Counted from the first letter of the stretch, positions 17,905 through 25,793 are shown. The stretch: DNA of 42,953 nucleotides from Candidatus Bathycorpusculum termitum (GCA_031254875.1 JAIRTW010000013.1:1-42953); one strand, 5' to 3'. Made by a program: numbers and translations. The notes: generated from the sequence alone by a model not told the origin.

Positions 17905-18432
17905 CTACGGCACAACTGTTGCAGTTACTATTACGATTTCTTTAAGCGGTTTGTCGTTTTGGTTTGTTTTTACTTGGGCGATTTTATCCACGATATCCAT
18001 ACCCGTTATGACTTTGCCGAACTGGGGATGTTTCGCATCTAGATAGTTGTTGTTTTCGATGTTAATGAAAAATTGACTGCTTCCGGTATTTGGACCGGCG
18101 TTTGCCATGGCAATGGTTCCGCGGACATTATGATTTTTGCGGGTGAATTCATCTTTGATTTCGGGGATAGATGGATCACCATATCCGGTTCCTGTGGGAT
18201 CGCCCCCTTGGATCATAAAGCCGTCGATGACACGATGGAATATGGTGCCGTTGAAGGTGCCTTTTACTACTAGGTTTTGAAAGTTCCCTGTGGTTAGGGG
18301 CATGTCATTGCGGAGCTGGAGAGTTATATCGCCCATGTTGGTGTGAAGAAGGATTTTTACACCGTTTGTATATTGATCTGTTGTAGACGGGTTTGTTTTT
18401 GAATCTGTCATTATGTATCCCAGAACAATCAA
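17905..18432 (-). CDS. cyclophilin-type peptidyl-prolyl isomerase, N-terminus uncertain
   Basis: The catalytic domain (about residues 25-175) has IFHRVIDGFMIQGGDPTGTG, SSQFFINIENN and FGKVITGMDIVDKI, with R and F of the HRVIxxFMIQGGD active-site motif. It should isomerise prolyl bonds. The first canonical start is TTG 18432, but the frame stays open for 29 more codons upstream and encodes basic residues then SSAISIIVILPLIVLGYIM, an evident membrane anchor without any ATG, GTG or TTG start. A non-canonical start or a sequencing error is likely. It follows a paralogue after 86 nt. Confidence 0.88.
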   Translation of the reverse strand: MIVLGYIMTDSKTNPSTTDQYTNGVKILLHTNMGDITLQLRNDMPLTTGNFQNLVVKGTFNGTIFHRVIDGFMIQGGDPTGTGYGDPSIPEIKDEFTRKNHNVRGTIAMANAGPNTGSSQFFINIENNNYLDAKHPQFGKVITGMDIVDKIAQVKTNQNDKPLKEIVIVTATVVP

Positions 18433-18518
18433 TGGAAGAATAACTATTATGCTTATTGCAGAACTGCCTGTTGGATTATTGTTTTTGGGTTTAAAGAAAG
18501 GGAAGCTTTTGCCTGTTG

Positions 18519-19175
18519 CTACGGCAATACGGTAGCACGCAGGATTTTTACGGGGTTAACTGGAACGCTTTGTTCGCCGGGTCTGCTGGGGTTTTCGGTT
18601 ACGGGGGCGTTGGCTATAGCGTCAACTACATCTGTGCCATCGATCACGGTACCAAACACCGAGTAATTTGAGTTAAAGCCAGATATTCTTTGTCCGTTGT
18701 CTGCTACATTTATAAAGAATTCACTTGATGCCGAGTTCGGCGCACCGGTATTAGCCATAGCAATGGTGTAGTTGGTGTTACGATTGTTAGTACCGATTTC
18801 ATCTTTTATTGATGGAATGTTACCGCCACTGGCGCCTTTTCCGCCTTGAATCATAAATTCCGCCATTGTTCGGTAGAATGTGGTGCCATCGTATACTCCT
18901 TCGTTGACAAGGTTTATGAAGTTGCCAGAGGTGATGGGTTTATCGGTTCTAAGATCGATGGTTATGTTACCTTCAGTGGTTTCCAGCAACACTTGGGTTG
19001 GTGCTATTGGTTCCATTGGAGTATCGGAGCGATTTCCTAGGAGCCCAGACGCGGCTAAAATTCCAAAAACCACAACAACGGTTGCTATTGCGGCTATTGC
19101 AATCCACGTCGTGCGATTAGATTTTCGTTTCCGTTGCTCCGGCGTTAGACGTTTCTTATTTTTCTTGGGAGCCAT
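18519..19175 (-). CDS. membrane-anchored cyclophilin-type peptidyl-prolyl isomerase
   Basis: The 218-aa protein begins with a lysine/arginine-rich stretch (MAPKKNKKRLTPEQRKRKSN) and one hydrophobic helix (about 24-46), so the enzyme domain faces the outside. The domain has TFYRTMAEFMIQGGKGASGG, SSEFFINVADN and FGTVIDGTDVVDAI. In the active-site motif the usual HR is YR (F-Y-R), so the histidine is replaced. It is probably an extracytoplasmic folding aid for exported proteins. It is tandem with the next gene, a paralogue; the two probably arose by duplication. Confidence 0.9.
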   Translation of the reverse strand: MAPKKNKKRLTPEQRKRKSNRTTWIAIAAIATVVVVFGILAASGLLGNRSDTPMEPIAPTQVLLETTEGNITIDLRTDKPITSGNFINLVNEGVYDGTTFYRTMAEFMIQGGKGASGGNIPSIKDEIGTNNRNTNYTIAMANTGAPNSASSEFFINVADNGQRISGFNSNYSVFGTVIDGTDVVDAIANAPVTENPSRPGEQSVPVNPVKILRATVLP

Positions 19176-19185
19176 GCCTGTGTAA

Positions 19186-19725
19186 ACAACGACTTTTCAT
19201 ATAAAATTTTCCTCTTGGAAACGTAAACACGAAAACAGAGCCAAGATACAACGGCCATAACGCTTCCTTTTGTCATCCTAAAATAAAAGATCTCGTTAGT
19301 GGCGCTTAGAAGTAGAGCACACATTTTTTATAGTCTTCAGGTGCAGTATTTATGTTTTAAACACCCAAACGGCGAATCATTTATAATCATAATACATACG
19401 CATAATTTAATAATATGCAAATAATAACACTGAGCTAAAGAACAAAAACAGAAGACCGAAATAAAGAAGATGATTGTTTTCATTGATTGGACTTTCTATT
19501 TATAGGCTTAACAGATGAAAACTGGCAACTAATTTGTTCTTGTACTCGTCGAGCATAGAACGATTGTCAGAAGGCAACTACTGGATCAGCCACCCCGCAG
19601 AAATGCTCTGTTGCATAACGAAAATAGCTAAGCATAGATGCAGACGACACGACATCAACTTGTGTTGTGGGTGGATAGCTCTAAGTCAGTTGTGATTGTC
19701 TTGTTCCTGTTGCAAAGGCTTTTAG
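19186..19725. other. intergenic region without recognised genes
   Basis: About 540 bases carry no supportable ORF or tRNA. The part from 19380 to 19430 is very AT-rich with several TATA-like stretches and could serve as promoter for a long leader of the HELGH gene or for the cyclophilin genes on the other strand. The stretch 19540-19720 is less AT-rich but shows no clear fold or coding signal. Confidence 0.5.
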
Positions 19726-19800
19726 CGTCTAACCCGTAAGATTTGGTAGCAACTACCCAAAAGGACAGTTCTCGGTTTTAGGTAGATTAAAGGTTAGACG
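19726..19800 (+). promoter_or_regulatory. inverted-repeat leader covering ribosome site and start
   Basis: CGTCTAACC at 19726-19734 is a perfect 9-base complement of GGTTAGACG at 19792-19800. The second arm contains the AAAGGTTA ribosome site and the first base of the GTG start. Within the loop a second hairpin, GGTAG-CAA-CTACC, sits at 19745-19757. If transcribed, the leader could hide the start of the downstream gene. The later ATG at 19833 with its own GAAGG site would stay exposed. Confidence 0.5.
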
Positions 19801-20159
19801 TGTTTTTTATGGTTGAACTTGAAGGTTTAGAGATGCAGGCAGAATACATTCCAAAACGGCAACTCAGCGAAGCATGGAAAAAACTCAGCAACAAACCGCT
19901 CCCAAATGTCAAAATGCTTCGACTAAGCGACGAGGACTTCAACTATGTTCTGAGACATCGACGCTGTTTGGAGGATGATTTGTGTGAAATCGAGGAGTGG
20001 GGCAGAATACTCTCCATCAAAGGTACAGATGCCTGCATTTTTAACGGCCAAGAAACCGACGATGTCGACTACATCATACTAGTCCGCCAAAATCCCTACC
20101 ACAGCCTTGAAGAAATCATCCAGCATGAACTGGGACACCTAGCAAGAGGTGACCTCTAA
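19800..20159 (+). CDS. small HELGH-motif protein (putative zinc metalloprotease)
   Basis: The product is at most 119 aa and ends IIQHELGHLARGDL. H109, E110 and H113 form the HExxH zinc motif of metallopeptidases. It sits only six residues from the C-terminus, so the third zinc ligand must come from D118 or from upstream. The middle (DVDYIILVRQNPYHSLEEIIQ) supplies the edge strand and active helix expected before HExxH. Three starts are possible: GTG 19800, ATG 19809 and ATG 19833, the last with GAAGG six bases upstream. It ends convergently with the next gene with a 4-nt overlap. Substrate unknown; peptidase activity is inference from the motif. Confidence 0.72.
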   Translation: MFFMVELEGLEMQAEYIPKRQLSEAWKKLSNKPLPNVKMLRLSDEDFNYVLRHRRCLEDDLCEIEEWGRILSIKGTDACIFNGQETDDVDYIILVRQNPYHSLEEIIQHELGHLARGDL

Positions 20160-21139
20160 TCGCGAAGGCCAGAGGCATCTTTGAACAGTCTCAATCCATC
20201 GACACTGGGCAAATCAGCAAAATACAACAAGAAATAGGTCACACCTAAATCTATGTAAGCCTGAAAACCCCTAATGCACTCCTTGGCAGTACCTATTAGA
20301 GTGTATTGTTTAAATTCTTCAAGCGAAGCATTCGCAGGCTTGTATTTGGCAATTTTTTCCTTCAGCATCCTTTGGTCGGCAGCAATCAATATCTGTCCGC
20401 TAGGCCAGCAGGATAACTCTATTTGACGGAAATCTCTACCGATGAGTTCACAGTTCCGTTTCAGAATAGACAACTTGTGTTTATATACCTCTATGGAGGG
20501 TAGAAATCCCCAGTCGAAGCGGTCGGCATATTTGGCGGCAACTTTTAAGGTGTATTTTTCTCCACCACCCCCCACAATGATGGGCGGATGAGGCTTCTGT
20601 TTGGGTTTAGGCTCGCACACGGCATCTTTTAACGTGTAGTATTTGCCTTGGTAGCTTGCTTTTGGATATACCCAAAGCCTCCGGATAACTTCTATGGCTT
20701 CCTCCAACTGGGCTATTCTCACTGAGGGGGGAGGAAAGCTAAAGCCATAAGCCTCATGTTCAGCCTCTTGTACACCTGCACCGATACCAAATTCCAATCG
20801 TCCATCCGATATAACATCCATGGTTGCCATGGCTTTGGCGACTAATGCGGGGTTGCGGTGGGTATTGCAGGTTACCATGATGCCGAGGCGGATTTTGCTG
20901 GTTGTTGCAGCAAGTGCAGACAGCGTGGTCCAGCATTCAAGAATCGGCGTGTTACCATACATGAGGTGATCGTCGAGCCATATGGAGTCATAGCCGAGGC
21001 GTTCGCATTCTAAAACAATGTTTTTGAGCTGGCGGTAGTATTGGTTTGAAGTTTGGGTTTGGAAAGCATAGAAGGGCAGGAAGACCCCGTATTTGAATTT
21101 GGTCACTTTAGTCAGCCTGAATGTATAGCATATTGGCAT
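20156..21139 (-). CDS. LLM-class (F420/FMN-dependent) oxidoreductase
   Basis: The 327-aa protein has the luciferase-like TIM-barrel pattern: KYGVFLPFYAFQTQ, SIWLDDHLMYG, LGIMVTCNTHRNPALVAKA, RLEFGIGAGVQEAEHEAYGF and PPIIVGGGGEKYTLKVAAKYAD. Such enzymes use F420 or FMN; in archaea F420 is usual, but the sequence does not prove it. The real start may be GTG 21106, since family members begin at KFKYGVFLP and the first eleven residues look unconserved. It stands alone, convergent with the HELGH gene. The substrate cannot be predicted. Confidence 0.88.
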   Translation of the reverse strand: MPICYTFRLTKVTKFKYGVFLPFYAFQTQTSNQYYRQLKNIVLECERLGYDSIWLDDHLMYGNTPILECWTTLSALAATTSKIRLGIMVTCNTHRNPALVAKAMATMDVISDGRLEFGIGAGVQEAEHEAYGFSFPPPSVRIAQLEEAIEVIRRLWVYPKASYQGKYYTLKDAVCEPKPKQKPHPPIIVGGGGEKYTLKVAAKYADRFDWGFLPSIEVYKHKLSILKRNCELIGRDFRQIELSCWPSGQILIAADQRMLKEKIAKYKPANASLEEFKQYTLIGTAKECIRGFQAYIDLGVTYFLLYFADLPSVDGLRLFKDASGLRD

Positions 21140-21274
21140 CTTTGTATTAGGCTTTTATCATCCAACCGCTACCATAGGACAAACCTGTAGGTACGTAAAA
21201 ACTGTGTGTGTAGCCAGATAAGTAATTATAGTTTAGAAAACCTATTTTGACCACCGCACTAATCGTGAACATAG

Positions 21275-21778
21275 ATGCCGACGAAAATTCCTTCTATATT
21301 CGATTTAATGAATGAAGACGAGGAAGCGGCAAACGAGGAAGAAGAACGTAAAAAACGCCGCAAGGAACTCATAGAACCCACAGGCGTCAAAGAGATCTTC
21401 AAAGACGGCAAAATCAGCATCAACAAATTCACCTGTGTCGGAGGACAATGCGAACTCTGTATCAAAGCCTGTCCAACTAACGCACTCTACTGGAGCATCG
21501 GTGAAATCGGTATAATTGAGGACCTCTGTGTGTACTGCAACGCTTGCGTCGCCAACTGTATGGTGGATGACTGCATCAAGGTCGAGCGTACCCGCGAAGA
21601 TGGCACAGTCGAAAAAGTCAGCAAAATATCTAATATCATTAAACTACAGGAGAAAAAAAACACAGAGAAACGATTTGAACGGGTAAAGACCAACGCGGTT
21701 ATTTTGCGACACATCTACAAAGAAAAAGATGAAAATGGCCAGACCCGCAAGCGGCGACTGTTAAGCTACAAAATCTGA
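21275..21778 (+). CDS. 2x[4Fe-4S] ferredoxin-domain protein with charged flanks
   Basis: The ferredoxin core lies at residues 50-103. One cluster set is C54, C59, C62, C66 (CVGGQCELCIKACP) and the second is C85, C88, C91, C95 (CVYCNACVANC), with an extra C100. The N-terminus (10-36) is a run of acidic and basic residues (NEDEEAANEEEERKKRRKE) and the C-terminal 60 residues are highly charged with no cysteines. At 167 aa it is about twice the size of a simple ferredoxin, suggesting docking to a partner. No redox partner is adjacent except the LLM oxidoreductase on the other strand. Confidence 0.85.
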   Translation: MPTKIPSIFDLMNEDEEAANEEEERKKRRKELIEPTGVKEIFKDGKISINKFTCVGGQCELCIKACPTNALYWSIGEIGIIEDLCVYCNACVANCMVDDCIKVERTREDGTVEKVSKISNIIKLQEKKNTEKRFERVKTNAVILRHIYKEKDENGQTRKRRLLSYKI

Positions 21779-21869
21779 TTTGCCTAAGAGGGAATAGGTT
21801 AAATGCAAAATAACTGATTGTTGTGCCATGCTAGATTTCCCCTGATAGGCGCTCCACGATATATGCAAA

Positions 21870-22130
21870 TCTGAGGTAACATGTTTGCAACAACTTAAGC
21901 CACACCAACAAGACAACTCGTCCAAAGCAGGGACTAAAGCGGACTGGCAACGTTTTACGACGGCGCACTCCGGTGCATAAATCGCTCAGCCTCACTTCCG
22001 GGGACAAGCCAAAAATCAGACTTAAATTCAGCTTTCACAGGTATTTACCGCTGTACGCGATGCCTCATACTTCCCTCGGGTCGAGTTCGGCGGTTTGTAC
22101 CCTTCGTTTGCTACATCATCAGTTCTTCAT
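21870..22130 (-). other. unexplained hairpin-rich intergenic region, possible RNA
   Basis: This intergenic stretch is visibly GC-richer than the other non-coding regions and carries several short hairpins: 22075-22085 (CTCG/CGAG), 22037-22054 (ACAG/CTGT around GGTA/TACC), 21965-21976 (GCAC/GTGC) and 21920-21934 (GTCC/GGAC). An AT-rich tract at 22139-22170 could be a divergent promoter for it and for the dehydrogenase at 22216. The minus strand has short resemblance to SRP RNA (AAACCGCCGA, CCCGAGGG, CCGGAAG) but no convincing helix 8. Strand and identity are uncertain. Confidence 0.3.
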
Positions 22131-22215
22131 CCAAACAGCATAAAAATAGAAAATTTGACAGGAAAACACATAAGCAGAAACATTATGTTACACAAATCAC
22201 AAGGTAGAGAAAATC

Positions 22216-23232
22216 ATGACTAAAACGTACAGCATATCTGCACTCAAAGGCGATGGCATCGGGCCTGAAGTCACCGAAGCCACCGTCAGAGTGCTGGAGG
22301 CAGTTGAGAAAAAATCCAGCTTTAAACTAAACATCCTCTATGGCGAAGCCGGAGCCCATTGCATCCCAGAGCACGGCACAAATCTGCCTAAAGAAACCGT
22401 GGAGCTCATTAAACAGACCAACGCATGTCTAAAAGGCCCCATGACCACTCCTGAAGAAGCAGGGGCACCCGTCAGCGTTGCAGTCACGCTTCGGCGGATG
22501 TTTGGGTTATACGCAAATGTACGTCCATGCCGCACTTTCCCTAACGTGGAAGCCCTCAAACCTAACATCGACCTTGTTGTTGTCAGAGAAAACACTGAAG
22601 GGCTCTACTCAGGCGCAGAAACACTTTTGGCACCAGGTGTAGGTATAGCGCTCCGAATTATCACAAGAGAGGCATCCCTTAGAGTGGCAGATTTTGCCTT
22701 TAAACTGGCTATGCAACGCCGCAAGCACTTAACCTACATACACAAAGGTAACATTCTTCGCATAACCGATGGCATCTTTAAAGATGCAGTTAAAGAAGCC
22801 CAGAAAAACTACCCCGAAGTCGAAGTTGACGACCTCCATATTGACGCTGCAACTATGCAACTGATCAAGCAACCCGAGAAATATGATGTCATGGTCACCA
22901 CTAATCTTTTCGGCGACATCCTATCTGATGAAGCCGCACAAGTCACAGGCAGCTTAGGACTGGCAGCAGGTGCAAACATCGGCGCATCCTACGGTATGTT
23001 CGAACCAGTCCACGGATCAGCACCCAAATACACAGGCATGAACCGTGTAAACCCCATAGCCACCATCATGGCGGGAGCGATGATGCTGGATTGGCTGGGT
23101 GAAAAGGAGGCGGCTAAAAAAATCGAGGAGACCATCATAGCGGTGCTTAAAGAGGGCAAAGTCAGAACCCGCGATTTAGGCGGAGAAGCCACAGGCACCG
23201 AAATAACGGATGCTATCATTACAAAAATCTAG
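22216..23232 (+). CDS. isocitrate/isopropylmalate dehydrogenase family, NADP-type
   Basis: The 338-aa beta-decarboxylating dehydrogenase has GDGIGPEV (12-19), VRENTEGLYSG, catalytic K177 in YIHKGNI and the GDILSDEAAQ metal loop. The cofactor loop HGSAPKYTGMNRVNP has K271 and Y272, the pair that selects NADP in isocitrate dehydrogenase. The substrate loop reads SVAVTLRR: S87 matches isocitrate enzymes but the next ligand is A89 where NAD-isocitrate enzymes have Asn, and no isopropylmalate-type ExxLL is present. It could be an isocitrate dehydrogenase or a related enzyme for another 2-hydroxy acid. It stands alone with a TATA-like box near 22139. Confidence 0.9.
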   Translation: MTKTYSISALKGDGIGPEVTEATVRVLEAVEKKSSFKLNILYGEAGAHCIPEHGTNLPKETVELIKQTNACLKGPMTTPEEAGAPVSVAVTLRRMFGLYANVRPCRTFPNVEALKPNIDLVVVRENTEGLYSGAETLLAPGVGIALRIITREASLRVADFAFKLAMQRRKHLTYIHKGNILRITDGIFKDAVKEAQKNYPEVEVDDLHIDAATMQLIKQPEKYDVMVTTNLFGDILSDEAAQVTGSLGLAAGANIGASYGMFEPVHGSAPKYTGMNRVNPIATIMAGAMMLDWLGEKEAAKKIEETIIAVLKEGKVRTRDLGGEATGTEITDAIITKI

Positions 23233-23255
23233 GCGTCAACCTTTCTTTTTATTTT

Positions 23256-24545
23256 TTAGTGCTCACCGCTCGGTTTGTTCACAGTAATCATGTCGATTTT
23301 GTCTTTGATGTAGCTTTTTCCACTATCGGTGAGCATGTAGCAGTCGGCACCGCCGGTCAAGTAACCGGCCTTAATCAGAGGCGCTATGAGCTCAGAAAAG
23401 TTTGCCTCAAAATTTACCTCTCTGCCAGCTGTGAACTCGGTGAATACTGTGGGCACATAATTGGGTCGAAAAGTTTTCTCCAGCGACGCTACAAGTTCCC
23501 GCTTAGTGCTCAGCTTATCGTTATGTATGGCATACATTATCCAGTGACGAAAGTTATCAGTACGCCGCTGAGTAACTTGTTCTTCAAAGGGAAGCTTGAA
23601 CTTGGAAAACTCTGGCGCTACACCCCGCATGGTTCGGGCGGCTTCACGGATCAAACCGATACCATCGATACTAATACGGGTTGCAATGAAGGCCCCAACA
23701 ACTGCATCAACCCAAAATATACCAAAGATAGAAAAAACTGCACCAACTATCACTGCTGCTGCAGAGTAGATACCATTTGTGGAGTCGATGGATTGGGAGA
23801 TTAATGCAAGACTTTGGCTTCTTTTGCCCACAAAACGCTGATAGAAAGAGTTCACAAACATAGAGAGCATAGCTATGAGTTCAACAACGATGACGACATA
23901 GGGCATGGTCATGGGCAGAAAACTACCCGCTAAATTATCGAGAATAGAGGAAAACGAGTTGTAAAACAGAATTATGACCGTAAGAAACATCAAACCGATA
24001 ATAGTCAGAGTACCTATGACTTCTTTTTTAAATTTTATACCGGCCCAAACAATCGCGGAAGCCACCGTGTCAACAGTGGTATCTGCACCGTCCGCGATTA
24101 AACCGACACTGCCACTAAACAAACCAGCCGCCAGCTTGAGAACCGCCACAGCAACATAACTCACAGTGGTGTTTCGCGCGGCAGCAGAGGGATTAAGGAA
24201 CTGAGATTCGAGTCTGTGGGCACCCCGCTCTATTGTTTTAGTGATTTGTTCGGCTTCCACTTGACCCATATCAGTTAATGTGTACTTTGCTTCGGCGTCT
24301 AGAGTTATCCAATCTCTGCAGACCAGATCCTTACAGGCCCCGTCTACACTCAACGGTTTGCCGCTTCTTATGCGGCGTCTTATGCGTCTTTTTTGGATGT
24401 GGCGATCAAAAGTGATGGTTTGAAGTGCTGTTTTTTCTCTAAGTTGTTCTATGGTTTGGGAGCCATCTTTGTAGAGAATCAGCAATATGAAGTCAGCTAA
24501 GTCACCGTTGAATCTACGCTTCTTGTTCTGCACCATGCGGGTCAT
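23256..24545 (-). CDS. CDF-type cation transporter with winged helices at both ends
   Basis: The centre (about 120-305) is a cation diffusion facilitator: SGSVGLIADGADTTVDTVAS gives D155 and D159 in the TM2 metal site, and LISQSIDSTNGIYSAAA gives D254 in TM5, with serine 250 in place of the usual histidine. Residues 13-115 form a winged-helix-like domain with an arginine-rich insert (KRRIRRRIR) and end YTLTDMGQVEAEQI. Residues 325-420 form a second one ending YMLTDSGKSYIKDKI. Normal CDF proteins have a cytoplasmic metal-sensing domain instead. It follows the RPA gene after 56 nt. Metal and regulatory role are unknown. Confidence 0.82.
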   Translation of the reverse strand: MTRMVQNKKRRFNGDLADFILLILYKDGSQTIEQLREKTALQTITFDRHIQKRRIRRRIRSGKPLSVDGACKDLVCRDWITLDAEAKYTLTDMGQVEAEQITKTIERGAHRLESQFLNPSAAARNTTVSYVAVAVLKLAAGLFSGSVGLIADGADTTVDTVASAIVWAGIKFKKEVIGTLTIIGLMFLTVIILFYNSFSSILDNLAGSFLPMTMPYVVIVVELIAMLSMFVNSFYQRFVGKRSQSLALISQSIDSTNGIYSAAAVIVGAVFSIFGIFWVDAVVGAFIATRISIDGIGLIREAARTMRGVAPEFSKFKLPFEEQVTQRRTDNFRHWIMYAIHNDKLSTKRELVASLEKTFRPNYVPTVFTEFTAGREVNFEANFSELIAPLIKAGYLTGGADCYMLTDSGKSYIKDKIDMITVNKPSGEH

Positions 24546-24601
24546 ATGCAGTGTTTAGCATTAACTTTAAGGTTACCCAAATGGGAAAATCAAACAGCAG
24601 G

Positions 24602-25441
24602 TTACTGCGCAGATATGCAGGTATTTGAATCTGCATGGGCCTCAACAGTGCCGTTTTTTGCCTCCTTCACACGGACATTAACCAGCAAAAAACGCGTGCT
24701 TTCGCGGAACAGTTTCTCGAATTCTTCCACTTTTTCGTTCCAAACAACCACCGTCACCTCGCCTGAATCGTCTCGCAGAGCAAAACGCATAACTACGCCG
24801 TTGCTGTCGTCGCTTCGGGTAAAACCGGTTTTGCCAAGAATCGATTTCACCACGCCCGCGAGGTGTACATTGCCCGAATTTGGGGTTAGATTACTAATTT
24901 TGGTTGTAAATTGCTCAAGGGGCGGGTACGCGTCGGTTCTTTCGGGAGATTGGAGTTCGATTATACTTTTGGTACCCAGATGAAGTTCGGTTTTGCCATA
25001 GCGATCATTGCGGGTGTAGCCATGCAACAGCCTAACGGCTTGTCCTGCTTTAAGTTCACCTTTCTCCACCAGCTCGGCTTTTTCATTCCAGAGCACCACC
25101 CGCAACAAGCCGTCTATGTCGCCTAGCATGAGGGTAGCGAATTTGCCGGATTTTTCTTCGTTGCCAAAAGTTTTAACGGGAAAGACCGCAATTAGACGCC
25201 CAGCCACATTTATATCATACAACCCCGCGAACAGGCGTCCCGAAGAGATAATGTTACTTATCTGAAACGTAGCTTGCTGCACCTGCACACCGAGTTCGGC
25301 GGCAATTAGCCGCAACAGGGTTTCATCGCCCAACAGGCCGCCTGTTCGGGTCCGCTCAGCCGTAAGCCGCTCCAAGATTTGGGTTTGACTTATCTGCGAA
25401 TTTTTGGCTTGAATCTCAGCTATGAGGTCTTGTGGGGTCAT
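24602..25441 (-). CDS. replication protein A-like ssDNA-binding protein, two OB folds
   Basis: The 279-aa protein has an N-terminal helical region (1-60) and two OB folds. The first runs about 75-165 (INVAGRLIAVFPVKTF, KFATLMLGDIDGLLRVVLWNE, VRLLHGYTRND). The second is about 185-270 (VHLAGVVKSILGKTGFTRSD, GVVMRFALRDDSGEVTVVVWNEK, VNVRVKEAKNG). The WNEK motif ends a strand in both. Such proteins coat single-stranded DNA in archaeal replication and repair. No zinc finger is present. It leads a probable two-gene unit with the CDF gene. Confidence 0.88.
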   Translation of the reverse strand: MTPQDLIAEIQAKNSQISQTQILERLTAERTRTGGLLGDETLLRLIAAELGVQVQQATFQISNIISSGRLFAGLYDINVAGRLIAVFPVKTFGNEEKSGKFATLMLGDIDGLLRVVLWNEKAELVEKGELKAGQAVRLLHGYTRNDRYGKTELHLGTKSIIELQSPERTDAYPPLEQFTTKISNLTPNSGNVHLAGVVKSILGKTGFTRSDDSNGVVMRFALRDDSGEVTVVVWNEKVEEFEKLFRESTRFLLVNVRVKEAKNGTVEAHADSNTCISAQ

Positions 25442-25625
25442 TTTGCGCCGACACGATAAAGAGCTGGGTACTTTTAATTTTTGCGTATTGCATACGTGCC
25501 GTTTTCAGGGATTATACTGGAGATCTATACATTAACTGAATGAGAAAGTTGGACTCTCCAGTAATCAGTGTCATCTGTTCTGATTTTAACAGATGAGAGT
25601 GGAAGACTTGGAGTAAAGAGGGCTC

Positions 25626-25748
25626 TTAATCGGTTGTTGTCTCTTCATCTTTCCCATAGTAAGCATATAGGAAAATCAGGGCTAGAGTAATGAAGATTGA
25701 GCCCATCAGGACGTATTGAAGGGTTAGGAAGTATGTGCCTAAATCCAT
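25626..25748 (-). CDS. 40-residue single-pass membrane peptide
   Basis: An ATG at 25748, seven bases after an AGAGGA ribosome site, opens a 40-codon frame: MDLGTYFLTLQYVLMGS then IFITLALIFLYAYYG and an acidic tail KDEETTTD. One transmembrane helix is clear, with a short hydrophilic C-terminus. The gene is below the usual length cut-off. It sits 45 nt upstream of nothing else in its direction and between the SWIM gene and RPA. No family is recognised. Confidence 0.6.
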   Translation of the reverse strand: MDLGTYFLTLQYVLMGSIFITLALIFLYAYYGKDEETTTD

Positions 25749-25793
25749 CGAAGTTCCTCTGTATATTATCCTTAACCTTGTCACTTTACATAT

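Noticed and set aside
22105-22130. Box C/D sRNA suggested by CTGATGATG on the minus strand
   Set aside because: The C and D' boxes would be only a few bases apart or overlap, leaving no guide segment.
21901-22140. SRP RNA or RNase P RNA on the minus strand
   Set aside because: Short SRP-like words occur, but helix 8 lacks the AGCAG side and no CR-I/CR-V pairing for RNase P can be built, so I left it as an unnamed region.
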